DNA of 64,000 bases from CAYQJS01 sp964417895 (GCA_964417895.1 CAYQJS010000013.1:1-64000); one strand, 5' to 3'; positions 32,811-41,971 are shown, counted from the stretch's first letter. Notes: a model not told the origin generated them from the letters alone. Program-made: numbers and translations.

Positions 32811-33968
32811 ATGCACGCGCCAGGGCGAGCCATTTTTCGACCACTGGCGACAACAGTGCTGCTCCTCGCGGGTCTGCTGGGCGGGTGCCTTGGGGGCGGC
32901 CCCTCGGCAGGTCCTCAGGCCGGCAGCAGCGCTGGCTCACCGCCGGCGGCGGACCAGCCAATGGCCTCCGCAGTGCAGGCCGGCGAGACGCGCACGTTCC
33001 GCATCGTGCCGCAGCAATCCAAGGCTTCCTACGAGGCGCAGGAGAAATGGGCAAGCTGGTCGGTTCCCAACAAGGCTGTGGCCAATACGAACGACGTCGA
33101 GGGCGAGTTGGTCCTGATCACAGGCGATCAGCCCAAGCTCGCCGCTAACCGCTTCCGGGTGGACTTGCGTACGCTCGTCAGCGAGGTTGGGGAGACGCCG
33201 ATGGGCATCCGTGGGCTTAGTGGACCTGCCGCGCTCGTCCTCTCCGTCCGAGACCGCGCCGTCCGCGAGTCCCTGGCGGCTCACCAGTCCCCAATCGCAG
33301 AATTCACGGCCACCGAACTCGAGGGCCTGCCGGCTCGATACATCGATGGCCAGGCCGTTAAGGTGCGCGTCCCCGGCAACCTGACCATCCGCGGCGTGAC
33401 GCGAGCGGTGACCTTCGATACCGAGGCGACGCTCCAGGAGGCGACCCTGAGCGGGACGGCGACCACGCACATCCTGATGACGGACTTTGGAATAACGCCA
33501 CCCCGCGCTCAAAGCCTTGCGGCGCTGGAGGACGAGGTAACCATCGTCGTCCAGTTCAAGGCGACGGCGGTCCCCACGCAGACTGCTCCGCTTCCGTCAA
33601 CCGACCGGAATCCAAAGCTGGATTTCCAGCTTGCCGCATTGGCACGCATCGCACGAGACCGCGGGGCTGCCGAAGCCCTAGAGGCGGCTGGCCAGCAGGG
33701 GTTCTTCGTGGCAGACGGCAGCGTTCGCATCATTGTGGATGCTCCCCCCGCTGTGGAACCCGGAGCCGCGCGAGCGGCCATCGCCGCCGCGGGCGGGCAG
33801 ATCGAGGCCGGACGCCCAGGCGTGACAGGGTCTACATTTCAGGTGCTAGTCCCTGTATTGGCGATTGAGGAGATGGCGGACCGCCCCGAGGTGCGTTATC
33901 TGCGCACTCCGCTCCGCGAGGAGCCAGGGGTAGTGACTCCCATGAGCCGTGGGGTTCCCGATGGGTGA
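32811..33968 (+). CDS. YceI-domain lipoprotein
   Basis: 385 residues from the ATG at 32811, where a lipoprotein signal begins: LATTVLLLAGLLGGC with lipobox Cys at about residue 25. GGGAGG lies ~17 nt upstream, further than usual. The YceI lipocalin-like beta-barrel spans ~60-265 (FRIVPQQSKASYEAQEKW, LTIRGVTRAVTFD, MTDFGI), a family that binds isoprenoid or amphiphilic ligands. A C-terminal ~90-residue region (AIAAAGGQIEAGRPG, IEEMADRPEVRYLR) resembles the inhibitor-like prodomain segments seen at the N-terminus of subtilases. Membrane-anchored and exported. Confidence 0.82.
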   Translation: MHAPGRAIFRPLATTVLLLAGLLGGCLGGGPSAGPQAGSSAGSPPAADQPMASAVQAGETRTFRIVPQQSKASYEAQEKWASWSVPNKAVANTNDVEGELVLITGDQPKLAANRFRVDLRTLVSEVGETPMGIRGLSGPAALVLSVRDRAVRESLAAHQSPIAEFTATELEGLPARYIDGQAVKVRVPGNLTIRGVTRAVTFDTEATLQEATLSGTATTHILMTDFGITPPRAQSLAALEDEVTIVVQFKATAVPTQTAPLPSTDRNPKLDFQLAALARIARDRGAAEALEAAGQQGFFVADGSVRIIVDAPPAVEPGAARAAIAAAGGQIEAGRPGVTGSTFQVLVPVLAIEEMADRPEVRYLRTPLREEPGVVTPMSRGVPDG

Positions 33969-34349
33969 GGAATTCGAACTGACGCAGAACAAGCGCGCCA
34001 ACGCGGCGATCAATGTGTACCCGCCCCATCGGCGCGATGAGATGCATTGCCACCCTGGATCGGAGCACATCTTTCTCTGCTGGCAGACGCCCTGACCATC
34101 CGCGGTATCAATCCCGGCGAGGAGGTGACGCTTCAGCCTGGGGATTTCGTGCACACCAAAGCTGGCCACTACTACCAGCTGTGCAACGACTCCGAAGAAA
34201 CGGCAGTGCTCTACCAGGTGGCCACCGCGCCAACAAAGAGGGCGCCCATGGGCCGGCGGTCGTTCCGGCGCGCCGGCGACGTCGTCGCCGAAGCGATCAA
34301 CACGCGTGGGCTCACCCCGGAGAGGGCTGCTAAAACTGTGGGGAACTGA
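33961..34349 (+). pseudogene. Cupin-domain protein with a frameshift
   Basis: The frame starting at ATG 33961 (overlapping the YceI stop as ATGGGTGA) encodes PPHRRDEMHCHPGSEHIFLC and then hits a stop at 34090. The continuation ALTIRGINPGEEVTLQPGDF through AKTVGN is open in the next frame to 34349. Together they make a ~129-residue cupin: motif 1 is HCHPGSEHIF with its metal-binding His/Glu, and motif 2 contains PGDFVHTKAGHYYQL. One base appears to be missing near 34072-34082. Broken gene, sequencing error, or an uncharacterised -1 shift. Confidence 0.75.
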
Positions 34350-34506
34350 GCGGCGGCGTCATACAGGCGCAGGCGGCTTTCTGGTTATCGAGGTTGTGAC
34401 TGAGCATCCAGGCGCCGTGCGCAGCCACAAGCTCCGGCATTGGGCCGGTGGGCCCTCTTTGTCACGCTTCGAGGGGCTGATGCACGGCCTCAGGTGCGAC
34501 GCCGGC

Positions 34507-35637
34507 TCAGTTCTTGCTGGGAAGCTTGCCGAACCACTGGAGCGGGGCCGTTGCGGCCTTCTTCGTCTCCTCTTCCTGCTCGAGGACAGCCCTGCTGATA
34601 CTGGCCGCCGCCTGGCCGGCGGCGGAGTTGAACGCAGCCGCAAGGGCGGAATCCGGCGCCGACAGTACGATGGGGTGACCTTCATCGCCGGCCTCGCGGA
34701 TGCGCATGTCCAGCGGAATTCGGCCGAGCAGAGGGATTCCGTATCTCTCACTCACACGATCGCCGCCCCGGCTGCCGAATATTTCGGTGGTTTCGCCACA
34801 GTGCGGGCAGGCGAAGTAGCTCATGTTTTCGATTACACCGAGGATGGGCACATTCAGCTTCTGGAACATCGCCACGCCCTTGACGACGTCCTGAAGGGCA
34901 ACATCCTGAGGAGTCGTGACGATGAGGACGCCAGCCACCGGCACCAACTGGGCCAGCGACAGCGGAGCGTCCCCGGTTCCCGGCGGCAGGTCCACGACGA
35001 GGTAGTCCAGCTCGCCCCAGTCCACGTCTCGGAGGAACTGGTTGATGGCGCCGTGCACCATCGGCCCCCGCCAGATAACCGGACTGTCATCCTCGCTGAT
35101 GAAGAACCCTATGGACATGAGCTTGATGCCGTACCGAACGAGCGGCACGATCTTTTGCTGGTCGTTGCCGAACAGATCGGGCTTCTCGCGAAAGCCCATC
35201 ATCAGCGGAATGTTCGGGCCATAGATATCGGCGTCCACGAGGCCAACCCGAGCCCCTGTTTGCCCGAGGGCTACTGCCAGGTTCGTGGCCACCGTGGATT
35301 TCCCCACGCCTCCCTTGCCGCTCGCGACGGCTACCACATTGCGAACCAGAGGGATCAATCGATCTCCAGAGCCCGGACGTGGCGCCGAGGCGACACTCGA
35401 CGTCATCTTGACAGCGACGTCGCGGACGCCCGGCAACGCCATCACGGCGGATCGTGCTTGATCCTGGAGCATGTCCTTCACTGGGCACGCCGGAGTCGTA
35501 AGTACGATGTCGAACTTAACGGCATCGTCCGTGATCTCGAGGTTCTGGATGAACCCGAGGGACACGATGTCGCGGTGGAGGTCGGGGTCCTGAACGACTC
35601 TCAGGGCATCGAGGACCTGCTCGGAGGTTGCAGGCAT
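34507..35637 (-). CDS. mrp: Mrp/NBP35-type Fe-S cluster carrier ATPase
   Basis: 376 residues. An N-terminal MIP18/FeS-assembly domain (~1-85, with TTPACPVKDML) is fused to a deviant-Walker P-loop ATPase: SGKGGVGKST at ~109-118, DADIYGPN, DLPPGTGD, and the Fe-S binding CPHCG (CxxC). The protein assembles and transfers iron-sulfur clusters in the cytoplasm. The 106-residue gene and an ArsA-type ATPase lie just upstream on the same strand, making a three-gene set with two related ATPases. The 157-bp gap after it shows nothing. Confidence 0.93.
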   Translation of the reverse strand: MPATSEQVLDALRVVQDPDLHRDIVSLGFIQNLEITDDAVKFDIVLTTPACPVKDMLQDQARSAVMALPGVRDVAVKMTSSVASAPRPGSGDRLIPLVRNVVAVASGKGGVGKSTVATNLAVALGQTGARVGLVDADIYGPNIPLMMGFREKPDLFGNDQQKIVPLVRYGIKLMSIGFFISEDDSPVIWRGPMVHGAINQFLRDVDWGELDYLVVDLPPGTGDAPLSLAQLVPVAGVLIVTTPQDVALQDVVKGVAMFQKLNVPILGVIENMSYFACPHCGETTEIFGSRGGDRVSERYGIPLLGRIPLDMRIREAGDEGHPIVLSAPDSALAAAFNSAAGQAAASISRAVLEQEEETKKAATAPLQWFGKLPSKN

Positions 35638-35703
35638 GGCCTCTTCTCTCTGAATTTTCTACTCTGGCTCTAATAGTACCCTGTATTCAGGAAGCGGACC
35701 GCG

Positions 35704-36024
35704 TCAGTCGATCTCGACCTTCTCGGCCCGGCGGCGCCGCAGCGGGCGCTCCGCGTCCTCGATGAGCGCGTCGATCATGCTGCGCACGGCCATGAGGCGC
35801 TCGCGGCGAGCGTTTCTCGTGTGGATCACGACGTCCTCAGGCAGGTCGCTCAGCAACCGCAGAAGAGCTCGGCCGGGCAACATCTCCAGGATCAGATCAC
35901 GCAGGTGCGCGTTGATCTCCGGAAGGCGAATGACGATGGTGTCACGTCGGCTGGCATCGGGTTCGTCTGTTTCCTGCGGCCGGTCGCCCCGGCGTCGGCG
36001 TTGAACGCGCGGCTCTGCTTCCAT
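35704..36024 (-). CDS. Unknown basic 106-residue protein between arsA and mrp
   Basis: ATG 36024 has GGGAGG 6 nt upstream, so translation is well supported. The N-terminus is charged and Arg-rich (RVQRRRRGDRP); the centre is helical with conserved-looking hydrophobic spacing (INAHLRDLILEMLPGRALLRLLSDLP); the end is basic (RPLRRRRAEKVEID). No domain recognised. Its place, 25 bp after arsA and 66 bp before mrp, suggests a partner of one of these ATPases. Confidence 0.6.
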   Translation of the reverse strand: MEAEPRVQRRRRGDRPQETDEPDASRRDTIVIRLPEINAHLRDLILEMLPGRALLRLLSDLPEDVVIHTRNARRERLMAVRSMIDALIEDAERPLRRRRAEKVEID

Positions 36025-36048
36025 GCTATCGCCTCCCTGGTGCGCCGG

Positions 36049-37224
36049 TTATTTGCGCGGCTTCTTCGCGAAGCGGATGGTCAGCTCGTCGCCGTCCAGG
36101 CGGGCGCCTTGCGTCCGGAGGCCAACGAGCGCCCTGGGAAGGATCACGTTGCGTTTCTGGTGTCCCACGTGCACTACCAGCTCGTCGCCTGAGGCGAGCA
36201 GGTGTACGTCTTCCTTCGATGTGAACGGCACTTTCAGCTTCAGCAGGTATTCGCCATCAGACTGCTCGGTGGTCATGGTGCGCCCGCGGTAGAGGATCTT
36301 CGTAGGGTCACTTTCGCCGTAGATCGCGCGAGCCATTTCGGTGAGAGCTTCGAGGCCGACGATCTCTTTGCCAAACAGAGGCACGTCGAGGATGGGCAGC
36401 GGGGCGAAGCTCTCTTCCACTTGCTGCCGGTACATGGCTTGCGACGCCTTCCATCCGGCGAAATAGGGATCCTCAACGTGGGACGGCAGGAGCCGGTTGC
36501 AGACGACAGAATCGCACGGGTATCCGAACAGGTTGAGATAAGTATAGGTGCGCTGCGCCTCTTTGATGACCATCTTCTCGGGGTTGAGAACGAGACGTAC
36601 GGTAGTGCGCTCGGGATCGACCAGCGTGGCGTGCATCTCGTCCAGGTGGGTAAAGAGGTCGTGGACCGAGTCGTACACCTCGTCATCGGGCAGAGGCATG
36701 CCAACCCACGTGCGCACGACCGGCCGGAGGATCGTGGCCATTCGTCGGTGCACGGGAAGCAGCTTCTCGACCCACCAGCGCGCGATCTCCGGGAACGAGA
36801 GCAGCCGAAGGGTTTCCCCCGTGGGCGCACAGTCGACGATCATGACGTCGAACTGGCCGCTTTTGTTGTGGGTGTCGATCCAGAGGAGGTTGGCTAGCTC
36901 GTCCATACCGGGGAGCACGGCCAGCTCCTCGGCGACCATCTCGTCCACGCCGCGCCATGCGAAGAGCGCGTTAATCCACTTCTGGACCGTTTTCCAGTAG
37001 AGGTCCAGGTTGTAGTAGATGTCCGATTCCTGCGCCCAAAGGTTCTCGGCCAGGGGGGTTGGCTCAGGCCCCAGACTGGCGTCGAAGCTATCGGCTAACG
37101 AGTGGGCGAGATCAGTCGAGAGGACGACGGTGCGGTAGCCGAGCTGAGCGCAGCGCACGGCGGTGGCTGCCGAGATAGTGGTCTTGCCGACGCCACCCTT
37201 TCCCGTGTAGAGCATGACGCGCAT
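36049..37224 (-). CDS. ArsA/GET3-family ATPase with HSP20-like C-terminal domain
   Basis: 391 residues from the ATG at 37224, where the P-loop strand begins (MRVMLYTGKGGVGKTT). Other motifs are STDLAHSLADSF (switch I) and VDCAPTGETLRLLSFPE (switch II/A-loop). The last ~75 residues (LLKLKVPFTSKEDVHLLASG and onward) match the HSP20-like domain found on bacterial ArsA homologues. No arsenic-resistance genes are near, so a chaperone or targeting role, as in GET3, is as plausible as anion efflux. First gene of the arsA-106 aa-mrp set. Confidence 0.88.
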   Translation of the reverse strand: MRVMLYTGKGGVGKTTISAATAVRCAQLGYRTVVLSTDLAHSLADSFDASLGPEPTPLAENLWAQESDIYYNLDLYWKTVQKWINALFAWRGVDEMVAEELAVLPGMDELANLLWIDTHNKSGQFDVMIVDCAPTGETLRLLSFPEIARWWVEKLLPVHRRMATILRPVVRTWVGMPLPDDEVYDSVHDLFTHLDEMHATLVDPERTTVRLVLNPEKMVIKEAQRTYTYLNLFGYPCDSVVCNRLLPSHVEDPYFAGWKASQAMYRQQVEESFAPLPILDVPLFGKEIVGLEALTEMARAIYGESDPTKILYRGRTMTTEQSDGEYLLKLKVPFTSKEDVHLLASGDELVVHVGHQKRNVILPRALVGLRTQGARLDGDELTIRFAKKPRK

Positions 37225-37396
37225 GGCCAGCGGCCTCTCCGAATAAGTGTCGGCCCAAACATGCGGGGGCAACGCCGCCCGGACTCTGAAGACATGGTAC
37301 AGGCCGCGTACCACGCTGGGCGACCCCATCTGACCTGGCCGTCGCGTTCGACAAGATAGCGCTGTTGGCCGGCCGATTCCGCCAGCGAGCCGCCGC

Positions 37397-38698
37397 TCAC
37401 TCCGCGATCATGATCTCCTGAGGCGCGCTGCCAAGCCGACGAGCCGCCGTCTGTGTTACGGCGACTGTATCTCCCCAGGTGATGCGGTATCTCCCGGCTG
37501 CGGCGGAGGCTTTGTACACAAAGGACCACCCAGAGGCCATCACACGGTCGAGGTCCCGCGTGCGAGCGTCGGCGCCGGTCATGACGGGCGAGTCGGAGCC
37601 GAGGCCTCGCCCGTCCATCTCAATTGCAGCTGTGGCGCCGGCGACGCGCCCCGAAGCTGGCGACAGTCGACGCGCGGCGGCCAGTAGCGCCGCCTGAACC
37701 TCCCGCACCGCCATCCCGGGGCGTAGCAGGCGGAAGGTCTCGTTCCAGACGTCGGTTGCGAATCGCATGAGCTCCACGTAGGCGGGATCAGGCCGGCCGC
37801 ATGCGAACGGCTGGTCGCCTTGGGCGCGGTAGCCGCCCCATGCGGCCTCGATCTCACTCAGGAAGAGCCACCCCGGCTCCACTTCGCGAAACGTCGGGCG
37901 TGGGAGGGTCAACTCTGGATAATGATCGCCAATCCAGTGCTGGTGGACGGGAATCTCACTGCCCATGCGGCAGATCGTCTCCATCGCCGTACCCCAGACG
38001 TAGTAGTCCAACACACCGGGGCGCAACACCGAGACCGCGGCTTCGTACGCAGCATTAACGATCCGCATGGACTTCTCGAGAAAGGCGAGCTCCTCCGCGC
38101 TCTTAACGATCCTGATCTCCTCCATCTGGGCGGTGAAGTCGACCCACTCGACGCCGCGAAGCTCCCGCATGAGCATCGTGAGAAATCCATACCCGGCAGT
38201 TCCTTCCGGCGCGCGCACGTAGTCGCTCAGACCGACGATGCCGATCCGTTTGGTGGGAAAGCTGAGCTCAAGGAGTTTGGAGAGCACGCCCGCCCCATAT
38301 GAGCGGGATGCTTCGCGGAGGTCCGTGCACCAGGGTTGAGCCCGCAGCCAGCGTGTGGCGTTGGTTGCCACGGCGGCCGGCTCACCAATCAGAGGGAACA
38401 CGGCGGCCACGTCGGCATCCCCGCCGCCGCCAACGTGGGTGAGATACCGAGCGTCCGCCTGGAAGTGCGTCGAATGGCCCGTGTTGTTCGGTACGATGAC
38501 ACAGTCCAGGTTCGAACGCGCCATGGCCTCGCGAACGAGTCGCCAGCGGCGATCGCGCTCGTCAACGCTCAGGTACGGGTAGGGCAGGAGGTTGCCGACC
38601 TGGCGATAGACGTTCTTGCCCTCGTCGGGGCTTCCGGGACGTCCGGGAGCCGGCGGATCGCCGGATGGTTGCTGCGCCACGAAGCCAGGCCCCCTCAA
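37397..38698 (-). CDS. M24-fold (creatinase/aminopeptidase-like) protein lacking metal ligands, paralogue 2
   Basis: Up to 433 residues; the TTG at 38698 is the furthest start and the conserved part begins near LPYPYLSVDERDRRW, so the start is uncertain. It aligns with the 31151 protein over its length (NNTGHSTHFQADARYLTHVG versus NNGNSTDWQADARYLSHCG). Metal-ligand positions are again lost: LSEIEAAWGGYRAQGDQPF in place of the Asp pair, and Lys for Glu in WSFVYKASAA. The motif DGRGLGSD keeps no His, unlike paralogue 1. A cytoplasmic enzyme or binding protein of unknown substrate. The gap 37225-37396 shows nothing. Confidence 0.8.
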   Translation of the reverse strand: MRGPGFVAQQPSGDPPAPGRPGSPDEGKNVYRQVGNLLPYPYLSVDERDRRWRLVREAMARSNLDCVIVPNNTGHSTHFQADARYLTHVGGGGDADVAAVFPLIGEPAAVATNATRWLRAQPWCTDLREASRSYGAGVLSKLLELSFPTKRIGIVGLSDYVRAPEGTAGYGFLTMLMRELRGVEWVDFTAQMEEIRIVKSAEELAFLEKSMRIVNAAYEAAVSVLRPGVLDYYVWGTAMETICRMGSEIPVHQHWIGDHYPELTLPRPTFREVEPGWLFLSEIEAAWGGYRAQGDQPFACGRPDPAYVELMRFATDVWNETFRLLRPGMAVREVQAALLAAARRLSPASGRVAGATAAIEMDGRGLGSDSPVMTGADARTRDLDRVMASGWSFVYKASAAAGRYRITWGDTVAVTQTAARRLGSAPQEIMIAE

Positions 38699-38965
38699 AA
38701 GCGTGATCTCGATGGGTGCTGTGGGTGCTGTGGGTTTTCCGCTTAAACGGGTGCTTCACACGGCGAGTTGTGACAAAGAGTCTATAGCCGGCAAGCAATG
38801 GGGTCACGCCGCATGCGCGTGTTGCCACGTTATTTGTTATTATGACTACAGGTTCGGTTCGTAACCCCGCGCAAGCGGCGCTTGGAGATCGGCCACTCTT
38901 CAGGCCTTTCCCGCTCGACTCGCGCTGACGCGAATCCCGACCACATCTTATCTAGAGGAGTCAGC

Positions 38966-39319
38966 GTGAGTTACGCAGACAAGACCCTGACCTGCCGCGA
39001 TTGTGGGCAGCCCTTTACGTTCACCGCCGGAGAGCAGGAATTTTACGCCTCCCGCGGGCTGATGAACGAGCCCGGCCGATGCCCGAACTGTAGGCAGGCG
39101 CGCCGGAGCACGCAGGGCGGCGGCTACAGTGGTGGTGGCGGCGGTGGCGGCGGCTACGGTGGCGGCGGCGGGGGTTACCGCGAGCGTGAGATGTTCACCG
39201 CCATCTGCAGCAACTGTGGCAAGGAAGCGCATGTACCGTTTCAGCCACGCACGGACCGACCGGTCTACTGCTCGGATTGCTTCCAGCAAGTCCGCGGGGA
39301 ACGCACCGGTTACCGCTAG
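38966..39319 (+). CDS. Double zinc-ribbon protein with Gly-rich linker
   Basis: 117 residues from the GTG at 38966 (AGAGGAG 5-6 nt upstream). The N-terminal ribbon is LTCRDCGQPFTFTAGEQEF with CPNCR as its second knuckle; a Gly-rich linker of ~25 residues follows; the C-terminal ribbon has ICSNCGKEAHVPFQP and YCSDCF. This combination of zf-trcl-type and CxxC ribbons is common as a small stand-alone protein in Chloroflexota and may bind nucleic acid; the function is not established. It is monocistronic and ends at a hairpin. Confidence 0.85.
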   Translation: MSYADKTLTCRDCGQPFTFTAGEQEFYASRGLMNEPGRCPNCRQARRSTQGGGYSGGGGGGGGYGGGGGGYREREMFTAICSNCGKEAHVPFQPRTDRPVYCSDCFQQVRGERTGYR

Positions 39320-39342
39320 GCAACACCTATCATTCTGAGCTG

Positions 39343-39384
39343 AAACCGAGGATCCGTACCGACAAGGTGCGGATTCTTCGGTTT
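39343..39384. terminator. Bidirectional terminator-like hairpin
   Basis: AAACCGAGGATCCGTACC and GGTGCGGATTCTTCGGTTT pair with few mismatches around GACAA. The stem starts with AAA and ends with TTT, and lies between two convergent genes, so it can serve both strands. Confidence 0.65.
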
Positions 39385-39389
39385 GGCCT

Positions 39390-40388
39390 CTATCGCGCCC
39401 AGTCCACCGACCCGAAGCCCCCTGGCACGAGGACAGCGGCGGCGGGGCCACCCACCATGGGGATAGTGGCTAACGCATCCGGCGACAGGATCGCGATGTG
39501 TACTCCGTCAGGCGAAGGTGCCAGGGCGGGGTCGTCCGCCGCCATTTGTGCCACGCGCCTTGGCGAACCGCCGGCGATAGGCACGGAGTAGAGGTCCTGG
39601 GGAAGCCCGTGCGCCTGCACTGATCGGGTGAGGGCTGGCCAGAGCGCGGCCCATGGCGGCTCCGGCGCCTCGCGTCTGGCGGTGAGCCCGCCCGCGGAGA
39701 ACACAATCGCCTGGGACCGTGGCTCGAATCGCGGCGCCGTTATGATCTCGAACTGACGCTCGGCGACCACGACCCGCTCTTCCCGCGACGCCAGGTTGAG
39801 GACGATGAGCGACATGCCCAACGTACTCGCCCGGGCCAGGACAAGCCATTGGCCGTCACGGTCAACGTCGAACGGCCCCACCTCCTCCAGCACCGGTTCG
39901 CTCCGCTCCGTCCCAACGTCTATACGTTCGATACGCCGAATGCGCTCAGCGCCTGTGCTGGTTTTGACCACGAAGAGCTGGTTTCCGTCCGGTGCCCACG
40001 TGGGGCTCTGGAAGAGCGTCCCTCCTTCGGATGCGAGGACTTTTTCGTGACGCTCGCCGTCCGCCGAGAGCACATAGATCTCCGATACGGGTATGCGCCG
40101 ATCGCGCACTTCGGCCAGGGCATAAGCGAGGCGTGTCCCGTCAGGCGACCAGCGCGCCGACGTAACCTGTCCCAGTTCCGGCGCCGGCACGATCTGAGTA
40201 GCCTGGCCGGTCTCCAGCCTGAGGGTCCACAGCCCCCCGTTCCGCGTGTAGAGAAGGCGACCGGTCAAACCCGGCGGCACGATGGGCGTGTTGGGCAGCG
40301 GGGTGTCTGTCGATAGACCGCCCGTCAGCGAGCAGGCGGGGGCCAGCAGCCCCAGCCCCACTATGACCAAAGAAAGGATGCGCCTCAC
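39390..40388 (-). CDS. TolB-like beta-propeller lipoprotein
   Basis: 332 residues. The lipoprotein signal LVIVGLGLLAPAC places the lipid on Cys19. Repeated WD40-like/TolB strands follow: TSARWSPDGTRLAYAL, PTWAPDGNQLFVVK, FDVDRDGQWLVLA, PRFEPRSQAIVFS and ALAPSPDGVHIAIL, about five or six blades. It is anchored outside the membrane and probably binds a partner protein. Tol-Pal genes are absent. Single-gene unit; the 220-bp gap after its start leads to the hydrolase. Confidence 0.85.
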   Translation of the reverse strand: MRRILSLVIVGLGLLAPACSLTGGLSTDTPLPNTPIVPPGLTGRLLYTRNGGLWTLRLETGQATQIVPAPELGQVTSARWSPDGTRLAYALAEVRDRRIPVSEIYVLSADGERHEKVLASEGGTLFQSPTWAPDGNQLFVVKTSTGAERIRRIERIDVGTERSEPVLEEVGPFDVDRDGQWLVLARASTLGMSLIVLNLASREERVVVAERQFEIITAPRFEPRSQAIVFSAGGLTARREAPEPPWAALWPALTRSVQAHGLPQDLYSVPIAGGSPRRVAQMAADDPALAPSPDGVHIAILSPDALATIPMVGGPAAAVLVPGGFGSVDWAR

Positions 40389-40608
40389 CGCGCCTCGCCA
40401 GGCGAGCCGCCGGCGCCTGCAGGCAGAGTAGCGTAGCCGCGCTGTTCGCGCAGGTGGGTCAAACTCAGCGTGATCAAAACGCTGATGTGCGCATCCGCCA
40501 TAAGTGCGAGCGAATTCGAGCCGAGTGACCCGACCGCTTCCGCCAACCGCATTCTACAATGCGGGTGTTCCCGGGCGTGGGTCCGCAGAGCGTCGAAGAG
40601 CGAGGAAG

Positions 40609-41454
40609 GTGAAGGTACCGCCAGGGGTCGTTAGCCGATACATCCAGGTGGGACCCGTCCGAGCGCATTACCTCGAGGCTGGGGGCGGGGAGCCCGTCAT
40701 CCTTATCCATAGCGCCGAGTTCGGGGGGCGGGCAGAGTTCAGCTGGCGCTACAACATCGCCGCCTTGGCCGAGCAGTTCCACGTCTTCGCTCCGGACATG
40801 GTGGGTTTCGGCTATACGGATAAGCTCTACAACTTCACGGATCCAGCGGGGTTCCGGATTCGCTTCATCCGCGACTGGATGCAGACGCTCTGCATTCCCT
40901 CGGCCCACTTCGTGGGCAACTCGTTCGGCGGCTCTCTGATCCTGGCCGTAGCCGCCGGCGCCCCGCCGGCATGGGACATCCGCTCGATCGTAACGTCCAG
41001 CGGTGGCGGATATGCCCCGGTGAACGATGCACGCTCGATCCTGAACGACTACGACGGCACCCGTGACTGGATGCGGCGCATCCTGCAGGTCCTCTTTTGG
41101 GATGAGCGCTGGTGGTCGGAGGAGGAACTGGACGAGCGCTGGCGTGCAAGCCTTGAGCCGGGGACCTGGGCCGCGACGGCTGCGGCCCGCCTCACCCCAC
41201 CGGGGCTTCCGCGCGCCATTCCTCCCGAGCGGCCCGACTACAGCAAGATTCGCGTCCCCACGCTGATCACTGGTGGGGCCGAGGACTTGCTCCGCGAGCC
41301 CGGTACCTGGGAATCGCTGCACCGACAGATACCCGGGTCAGAGCTACGTGTCTTTTCCCCCGCTCGGCACTGTCCCCATATCGAGTACGCCGACGAATTC
41401 AATCGGCTTGCCATCGACTTCATTGGTCGGCATCGAATGGGTCACGAGGGCTGA
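40609..41454 (+). CDS. Alpha/beta-fold hydrolase (MhpC/BphD-like)
   Basis: 281 residues from the GTG at 40609; the frame is open further upstream. The nucleophile is Ser105 in VGNSFGGS, the oxyanion strand is VILIHSAEFGG, and the His is in SPARHCPHIE. The acid is likely in ITGGAEDLL. The NFTDPAGFRIRFIRDWM segment and the YNIAALAEQFHVFAPDMVGFG block match C-C bond hydrolases of aromatic degradation. No aromatic-ring dioxygenase is near. It converges on the MazG-like gene with a 35-nt overlap of the coding ends. Confidence 0.8.
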   Translation: MKVPPGVVSRYIQVGPVRAHYLEAGGGEPVILIHSAEFGGRAEFSWRYNIAALAEQFHVFAPDMVGFGYTDKLYNFTDPAGFRIRFIRDWMQTLCIPSAHFVGNSFGGSLILAVAAGAPPAWDIRSIVTSSGGGYAPVNDARSILNDYDGTRDWMRRILQVLFWDERWWSEEELDERWRASLEPGTWAATAAARLTPPGLPRAIPPERPDYSKIRVPTLITGGAEDLLREPGTWESLHRQIPGSELRVFSPARHCPHIEYADEFNRLAIDFIGRHRMGHEG

Positions 41455-41815
41455 GGGTGTGAGCATCGGTGCGGGCGGCCGCCTCTCCACCGTAATAGCC
41501 CGACCGCAGCCTCTGATCGATCAGCTGCAGTTTCCGCGTCAACTCGACGTCAACGTCGATGCCGAGGTGATTGGCGAGCACGACGCACAGCATCACCACG
41601 TCGGCGAGCTCGTCGGCGATACGCGCCTTATGGTCGGCTGGAATCGCGTCGAAACCGTCTCGCGCGCCGATGCGCTCGTCCTGGCGCCAGAGCTTCTTCA
41701 TTGCGTTGGCCAGCTCGCCGGCCTCGCCCGCCAGGCTCAATGCCAGGTATCCGGGGCCAAGTGACTCGAATCGCGCGGCGTCGAAGACCGCGATACGCTC
41801 CTGCATGTCCCACAT
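41420..41815 (-). CDS. MazG-like nucleotide pyrophosphohydrolase
   Basis: 131 residues from the ATG at 41815 (GGGGTGG upstream). All-alpha NTP-PPase fold with the Mg-binding motifs LAGEAGELANAMKKL (E-x-x-E) and ADELADVVMLCVVLANHLG (E-x-x-D). It would hydrolyse a (d)NTP to the monophosphate and pyrophosphate as house-cleaning. The C-terminal ~20 residues overlap the convergent hydrolase gene. Confidence 0.82.
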   Translation of the reverse strand: MWDMQERIAVFDAARFESLGPGYLALSLAGEAGELANAMKKLWRQDERIGARDGFDAIPADHKARIADELADVVMLCVVLANHLGIDVDVELTRKLQLIDQRLRSGYYGGEAAARTDAHTLSPRDPFDADQ

Positions 41816-41971
41816 GTTCCACCCCCGCGCGTGACACGTGTCCGTCGGCAACGATATACTGGCGAGTGCGCCGCCGCCCAGTGCGCGCGGCCCCTGTGGC
41901 GCCCTCTCCTCCATCCCCGCCAACTTCGACCGTTTCGCGAAAGGACGGGTTCCTGTGATGGCCTGGGTGCT

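Noticed and set aside
34072..34090. Programmed -1 frameshift in the cupin gene
   Set aside because: No classic heptanucleotide or downstream pseudoknot is seen; an indel is simpler.
34306..35673. A 455-codon plus-strand frame across the mrp gene
   Set aside because: Antisense shadow of mrp; no ribosome site, low-complexity translation.
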